Below, in pieces: positions 23,911 through 27,452 of a stretch of DNA of 27,452 bases. Made by a program: the position numbers and the translations under genes. The notes beneath the pieces were generated by a model. That model searched no databases. It was given only the letters and a program-made list of their open reading frames with translations, and was not told the DNA's origin. Numbering within the stretch: position 1 is the stretch's first letter; every line of letters starts with the position of its first letter. Source of the DNA: Oscillospiraceae bacterium (GTDB lineage: Bacteria > Bacillota_A > Clostridia > Oscillospirales > Oscillospiraceae); the NCBI GenBank assembly GCA_017545325.1, contig JAFWOX010000043.1, forward strand, positions 1-27,452. Direction: 5' to 3'.

Positions 23911-25104
23911 TTACTTCTGCAGCTCTTCGATCAGGGCGGGGATGACCTGGAACAGGTCGCCCACGATGCCGTAGTCCGCCACCTCGAAGATGGGGGCGCT
24001 TTCGTTCTTGTTGATGGCCACGATGTACTTGGATCCGGACATGCCCGCCAGATGCTGGATGGCACCGGAAATGCCGCAGGCGATGTACAGGTCGGGCTTC
24101 ACGGTGGTGCCGGTCTGGCCAACCTGATAGGCATGGTCGATCCAGCCCGCGTCAACGCAGGCGCGGGAGGAGCCGATGACGCCGCCCAGGGCGTCCGCCA
24201 GCTTGCGGATGATATCGAAGCCCTCGGGACCGCCGATGCCCCGGCCGCCGGAGACGATGATCTTGGCGTCGGTGAGGGAGACGACCTCGCCCACCTTCTT
24301 CACCACGTCCAGGACCTGCTGACGGATCTCGCCGGCCTTGACCTTGAACTCCAGGGGGATCAGCTCGCCCTTCCTGCCGGGCTGCTTCTCCGGCTTCGCC
24401 ATGACGCCGGGACGCACGGTGGACATCTGGGGACGATGCTGGGGGCAGATAATGGTGGCCATGAGGTTGCCGCCGAAGGCGGGACGGGTCTGGCGCAGCT
24501 CCTTGGTCTCGGGGTCGATATCCAGCTTGGTGCAGTCGGCGGTGAGGCCGGTGCCGCACTTCACGGCGATGGAGGGAGCCAGGTCGCGGCCGATATGGGT
24601 GGCGCCGTAGAGGACGATCTCGGGCTTGTACTTCAGGATGGCCCGGTAGATGGCGGTGCAGTAGCCGTCGGTGGTGTAGTTCTTCAGCTGAGGATCGCTC
24701 GCATAGTAGACCTTCTCCGCGCCGTAGGCGAAGAGCTCGTCCACCAGGTCGTCGCAAGCGTCGCCCACCAGCACGGCGCAGAGCTCGGTGCCGATGGCGT
24801 CAGCCAGCTTGCGGCCTTCGCCCAGTAGCTCGATGGCGACGCCCATGAGCTTGCCGTCCCGCTGCTCCGCGTAGACCCACACGCCGTGGTACTGGGTGAT
24901 ATCCACATTGGTCATGCTGGTGCCGGTGCGCTCGATGGCGCCGAAGGGGCACTTGGCGACGCAGACGCCGCAGTTGGTGCAGGCCATTCCGGCCTCGGCG
25001 ACCTTCTTGCCATTGGCCTCCACCATGCTCATGGCCTCAAAGGGGCATTCCTTGATGCAGATGCCGCAGGCCTTGCATTTATCCGCAATGATATTGATAG
25101 CCAT
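23911..25104 (-). CDS. etfA: Electron transfer flavoprotein alpha subunit with fused N-terminal ferredoxin domain
   Basis: A 397-residue EtfA. Residues 1-60 form a two-[4Fe-4S] ferredoxin domain, with clusters [12 protein letters not shown] and [12 protein letters not shown]. Residues about 70-200 are the Etf alpha/beta nucleotide-binding-like domain. The C-terminal FAD domain (about 265-395) has [52 protein letters not shown] and AINKN. Ordinary EtfA of butyrate clusters is about 320-340 residues without iron-sulfur clusters; the fused form is known from caffeyl-CoA reductase (CarE) and lactate dehydrogenase-Etf complexes of Acetobacterium. It should pair with EtfB and the adjacent acyl-CoA dehydrogenase to bifurcate electrons from NADH to crotonyl-CoA and ferredoxin. 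AAGGAGGG precedes the ATG; etfB ends 15 nt upstream. Confidence 0.95.
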   Translation of the reverse strand: MAINIIADKCKACGICIKECPFEAMSMVEANGKKVAEAGMACTNCGVCVAKCPFGAIERTGTSMTNVDITQYHGVWVYAEQRDGKLMGVAIELLGEGRKLADAIGTELCAVLVGDACDDLVDELFAYGAEKVYYASDPQLKNYTTDGYCTAIYRAILKYKPEIVLYGATHIGRDLAPSIAVKCGTGLTADCTKLDIDPETKELRQTRPAFGGNLMATIICPQHRPQMSTVRPGVMAKPEKQPGRKGELIPLEFKVKAGEIRQQVLDVVKKVGEVVSLTDAKIIVSGGRGIGGPEGFDIIRKLADALGGVIGSSRACVDAGWIDHAYQVGQTGTTVKPDLYIACGISGAIQHLAGMSGSKYIVAINKNESAPIFEVADYGIVGDLFQVIPALIEELQK

Positions 25105-25119
25105 TACTCTGTTCCCTCC

Positions 25120-25917
25120 TTAGATCACGTGCTTCTCGCGCAGGCTGCCCACCAGCTTGGCGCTCATCTCATGGATGGTGCCGGAGAGCATCTCGCCCTT
25201 GCCCTTGGGGTCGGGGGTGAAGCTCTTGTCCACCTTGGTGGGGGAGGCGTTCAGGCCGCAGTCCGCAGGATCCAGCTCCACGTCCTTCTCGTTCCAGATC
25301 TTGATGTCGGCCTTCTCGCAGGCGTAGATGATGCGGCCGACGGTCATGTAACGGGGCTCGTTCAGCTCCTTGACGCAGGTCAGCACGCAGGGCAGGGTGA
25401 CCTTCACGACCTCATGGCCGTCCTCGAGCTGGCGCTCCACGATGGCGTAGCGCTCTTTCTCGTTGACCTCCACGACCTTCTGCACGTAGCTCACCACAGG
25501 CACGCCGAGACGCATGGCGGTCTGGGGACCCACCTGGGCGGTGTCGCCGTCGATGGCCTGACGGCCGGCGAAGATGATGTCATAGTCGCCGATCTTCTTG
25601 ATGCCGGCGGCGATGGTGGTGCTGGTGGCGCAGGTATCGGCACCGCCGAAAGCACGGCTGGAGAGGAGGGCGGCGTCGTCCGCGCCCATGGCGATGCATT
25701 CCTTCAGCATAATGAGCGCCTGGGGAGGTCCCATGGAGATAACGGTGACGGTGCTGCCGGGGTACTGGTCCTTCAGAGCCAGGGCGCCTTCCAGGGCGTT
25801 CTTGTCATCAGGATTCAGGATGGAGGGGACGCCGTCCCGGATGAGCGTATGCTTTACGGGGTCGATCTTGACCTCGTTGGTATCGGGGACCTGCTTGGCG
25901 GTAACGATGATCTTCAT
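25120..25917 (-). CDS. etfB: Electron transfer flavoprotein beta subunit
   Basis: A 265-residue EtfB, the partner of EtfA. It carries the start MKIIVTAKQVPDTNEVKIDP, the alpha/beta domain VTVISMGPPQALIMLKECIAMGADDAALL, and the EtfB signature FAGRQAIDGDTAQVGPQTA (about residues 116-134), where bifurcating ETFs bind the flavin or nucleotide that takes electrons from NADH. Length is usual for the family. AAGGAGG lies 11 nt upstream of the ATG, and only 16 nt separate it from the bcd stop codon, so the genes are one operon. The order bcd-etfB-etfA is the standard butyrate-type arrangement. Confidence 0.96.
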   Translation of the reverse strand: MKIIVTAKQVPDTNEVKIDPVKHTLIRDGVPSILNPDDKNALEGALALKDQYPGSTVTVISMGPPQALIMLKECIAMGADDAALLSSRAFGGADTCATSTTIAAGIKKIGDYDIIFAGRQAIDGDTAQVGPQTAMRLGVPVVSYVQKVVEVNEKERYAIVERQLEDGHEVVKVTLPCVLTCVKELNEPRYMTVGRIIYACEKADIKIWNEKDVELDPADCGLNASPTKVDKSFTPDPKGKGEMLSGTIHEMSAKLVGSLREKHVI

Positions 25918-25933
25918 GTTCTCTTGTTCCTCC

Positions 25934-27073
25934 TTACTTCAGCAGAGCGCCGGAAATGACCATCTGCTGCACCTGGCTGGTGCCTTCAAAGATGGAGTTG
26001 ATACGGACGTCCCGGTACAGACGCTCGATACGGTAATCCTTGATGTAGCCGTAGCCGCCGTGGATCTGCAGAGCCTTGGAGGCGATACGGTTCGCCGCCT
26101 CGGCGGCGAAGTACTTGGCCATGGAGCAGTACATGCTGGCCTGACGGTCGTTCAGGTCCTTCATGACGGCGCCGTTGTACACCAGCTGACGGGCGGCTTC
26201 CAGCTCGGTAGCCATATCGGCGATCATGAACTGGATGGCCTGGAACTTGGCGATGGGACGGCCGAACTGCTTGCGCTCCTTGGCGTACTTGATGGCCTCT
26301 TCCAGGCAGGCCTGGGCAATGCCCACGGACTGGGCGGCGACGCCCAGACGGCCGTAATCCAGCGTCTTCATGGCGTTGGTGAAGCCCTGGTTCACTTCGC
26401 CCAGACGAGCGGAATCAGGCACCCGCACATCCTCGAACACGATGTCGCTGGTGGGGCAGCCGATGATGCCCATCTTGTTCTCCGGCTTGCCAAAGCTGAT
26501 GCCGGGGAGCTTCAGGTCCACGATAAAGGTGGTGATGCCCTTGTTGCCCTTGCTGGGATCGGTCTTGCAGAACACGATGCCGAAGTCGGCAATGGGGGCG
26601 CCGGTGATAAAGGCCTTCCGGCCGTTGATGATCCAGTCATCCCCGTCCCGCACGGCGGAGGTGACGACGCCGCCTGCATCGGAGCCCGCGCCGGGCTCGG
26701 TGAGGGCGAAGCAGGGGTACATTTCGCCCCGGGCCACGCCGCCCAGGTATTTCTGCTTCTGCTCTTCGGTGCCTGCCAGGAGCAGGGGGCCGCTGCCCAG
26801 GGAATTCGCGCCGCTGATGTAGATGGAGGTGACCGCGCTGACCCGGGCGATCTGCTCGATGGAGAGCACGTAGGCCAGCGTATCGCCGCCCTGGCCGCCG
26901 TATTCCACGGGGGCCTTGATGCCGTAGAAGCCGTAGCTGGCGATCTTCTTCAGCAGTTCCTGGGGATACTCTCCGGTCTGATCGATCTCGTCCTGGAGAG
27001 TGGAGGGGATCTCCGCCTCGGCGAAGTCTTTCGCGAGCTTCTGAATGAGCTGGTACTTTTCCGACAACACCAT
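25934..27073 (-). CDS. bcd: Butyryl-CoA dehydrogenase (short-chain acyl-CoA dehydrogenase)
   Basis: A 379-residue FAD-dependent acyl-CoA dehydrogenase that here most likely reduces crotonyl-CoA to butyryl-CoA. Signature 1, CFALTEPGAGSDAGG, and signature 2, QIHGGYGYIKDYRIERLYRD, are intact, and the catalytic base is Glu363 in SIFEGTSQVQQ, the position used by short-chain butyryl-CoA dehydrogenases. It is first in the operon with etfB, etfA and the CoA transferase. The upstream enzymes (thiolase, hydroxybutyryl-CoA dehydrogenase, crotonase) are not in the window, so it may serve the acetyl-CoA route or an amino-acid route (lysine, glutamate) to butyrate. The start at 27073 has AAGGAG about 12 nt upstream, slightly long. 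Other short acyl-CoA substrates, such as caffeyl- or acryloyl-CoA, cannot be excluded given the CarE-like EtfA. Confidence 0.95.
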   Translation of the reverse strand: MVLSEKYQLIQKLAKDFAEAEIPSTLQDEIDQTGEYPQELLKKIASYGFYGIKAPVEYGGQGGDTLAYVLSIEQIARVSAVTSIYISGANSLGSGPLLLAGTEEQKQKYLGGVARGEMYPCFALTEPGAGSDAGGVVTSAVRDGDDWIINGRKAFITGAPIADFGIVFCKTDPSKGNKGITTFIVDLKLPGISFGKPENKMGIIGCPTSDIVFEDVRVPDSARLGEVNQGFTNAMKTLDYGRLGVAAQSVGIAQACLEEAIKYAKERKQFGRPIAKFQAIQFMIADMATELEAARQLVYNGAVMKDLNDRQASMYCSMAKYFAAEAANRIASKALQIHGGYGYIKDYRIERLYRDVRINSIFEGTSQVQQMVISGALLK

Positions 27074-27154
27074 TTAGTCTTTCGACTCCTTTCCTTTATA
27101 TGCGAGGTGCTTGCTTACCGGGGTGCGCCTGGCTGCATGTTTTCAGACTGATTT

Positions 27155-27183
27155 AGTTTATCATAGGGTTTTCCACATTGCAA
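27155..27183 (-). promoter_or_regulatory. Promoter of the bcd-etfBA-CoA transferase operon
   Basis: On the minus strand TTGCAA (27178-27183), a 17-nt spacer and TAAACT (27155-27160), preceded by TGA (extended -10). The leader is about 75 nt and has no strong hairpin. Confidence 0.75.
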
Positions 27184-27184
27184 C

Positions 27185-27215
27185 AAAAATTTCCCCCGAA
27201 TACACGGGGGAAATT
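27185..27215 (-). terminator. Terminator of the upstream ABC transporter gene
   Basis: An 11-bp stem (27188-27198 with 27205-27215; TTTCCCCCG core) has a T run on the minus strand. It lies 45 nt past the ABC ATPase stop and directly before the bcd promoter. Confidence 0.8.
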
Positions 27216-27259
27216 CTGGGTCTGCCGGCCCTATGTTCCATGGCGCAAAGGCAGCCTGT

Positions 27260-27452
27260 TCACGCCGCTGTCAGCACCCCGTCTTTCATGCGCAGCACCA
27301 GGTCTGCCGCCTCTGCTACCTCCGGGTCGTGGGTCACCACGATAACGCAGCGGCCCTCCTCATGGGCCAGGCGGCGGAGGATCTCCATGACGATCTTCGT
27401 ATTCTCCCCGTCCAGGTTGCCGGTGGGCTCGTCCGCCAGGAGGACAGGGGCC
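27260..27452 (-). CDS. ABC transporter ATP-binding protein, C-terminal end (partial)
   Basis: The last 63 residues of an ABC ATPase, cut by the window's right edge. Visible are the Walker B and D-loop region VLLADEPTGNLD and the switch histidine in CVIVVTHDPEVAEAADLVLRMKDG, then a TGA stop at 27262-27260. The EPTGNLD form and the short ending are typical of MacB/LolD/FtsE-type ATPases that power lipoprotein or peptide exporters and antimicrobial-peptide resistance pumps. The rest of the gene and any permease lie outside the window. Confidence 0.9.
   Translation of the reverse strand, partial: APVLLADEPTGNLDGENTKIVMEILRRLAHEEGRCVIVVTHDPEVAEAADLVLRMKDGVLTAA

Noticed and set aside
21991..24828. 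945-codon plus-strand frame opposite the CoA-transferase and etfA genes
   Set aside because: The translation is repetitive His/Gly/Ala/Asp-rich sequence with no family resemblance, and the minus strand carries clear enzymes.

Overview
The window looks like part of the chromosome of a GC-rich, butyrate-forming anaerobic Clostridium-type Firmicute, most like the Oscillospiraceae (Flavonifractor, Oscillibacter and relatives). The reasons are strong AGGAGG-type ribosome binding sites, vegetative promoters of the TTGACA-17-TATAAT type, many small lipoproteins with 19-residue signal peptides, and a butyryl-CoA dehydrogenase/EtfBA/CoA-transferase operon whose EtfA carries a fused ferredoxin domain. 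The genus is an inference; no 16S or taxonomic marker is present.

Layout. Positions 1-1405 hold a leftward promoter that fires out of the window, a VOC-fold protein (276-659, minus), a lone STAS-domain protein (802-1098, plus) and an intergenic stretch packed with perfect inverted repeats. Positions 1406-3947 (minus) are a family 2 glycosyltransferase followed by a Wzy/WaaL-type O-antigen ligase, in one operon with a clear promoter. At 4184-6210 a GntR/UTRA regulator and glyceraldehyde-3-phosphate dehydrogenase are divergent, each with a good promoter and terminator.

Positions 6290-19393 are the most unusual part: five consecutive large paralogous lipoprotein genes (918, 608, 847, 832 and 1062 aa, here called L1-L5). 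They are built from a shared set of modules (N-terminal module A, module B, module C, three tandem Ig-like units, C-terminal module F) in different combinations. They fall into three transcription units, L1-L2, L3-L4 and L5. Each unit starts with a virtually identical promoter whose 19-bp spacer contains the perfect dyad TTGACGCGGCGTCAA, the layout used by MerR-family activators. I recognise no function for these proteins. The array looks like a co-regulated, expanding family of exported lipoproteins.

Positions 19565-22062 (minus) encode a GtrB-like polyprenyl-phosphate glycosyltransferase translationally coupled to a GtrII-type membrane glucosyltransferase, a cell-surface glycan decoration pair. 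Positions 22270-27073 (minus) are an operon bcd-etfB-etfA-CoA transferase for the last steps of butyrate formation: electron-bifurcating reduction of crotonyl-CoA and CoA exchange with acetate. The CoA-transferase gene has one in-frame TGA (23527-23529) in an otherwise intact reading frame, flanked by two Cys codons. It could be selenocysteine, a recent nonsense mutation or a sequence error. The right edge holds the 3' end of an ABC-transporter ATPase gene (27260-27452, minus).
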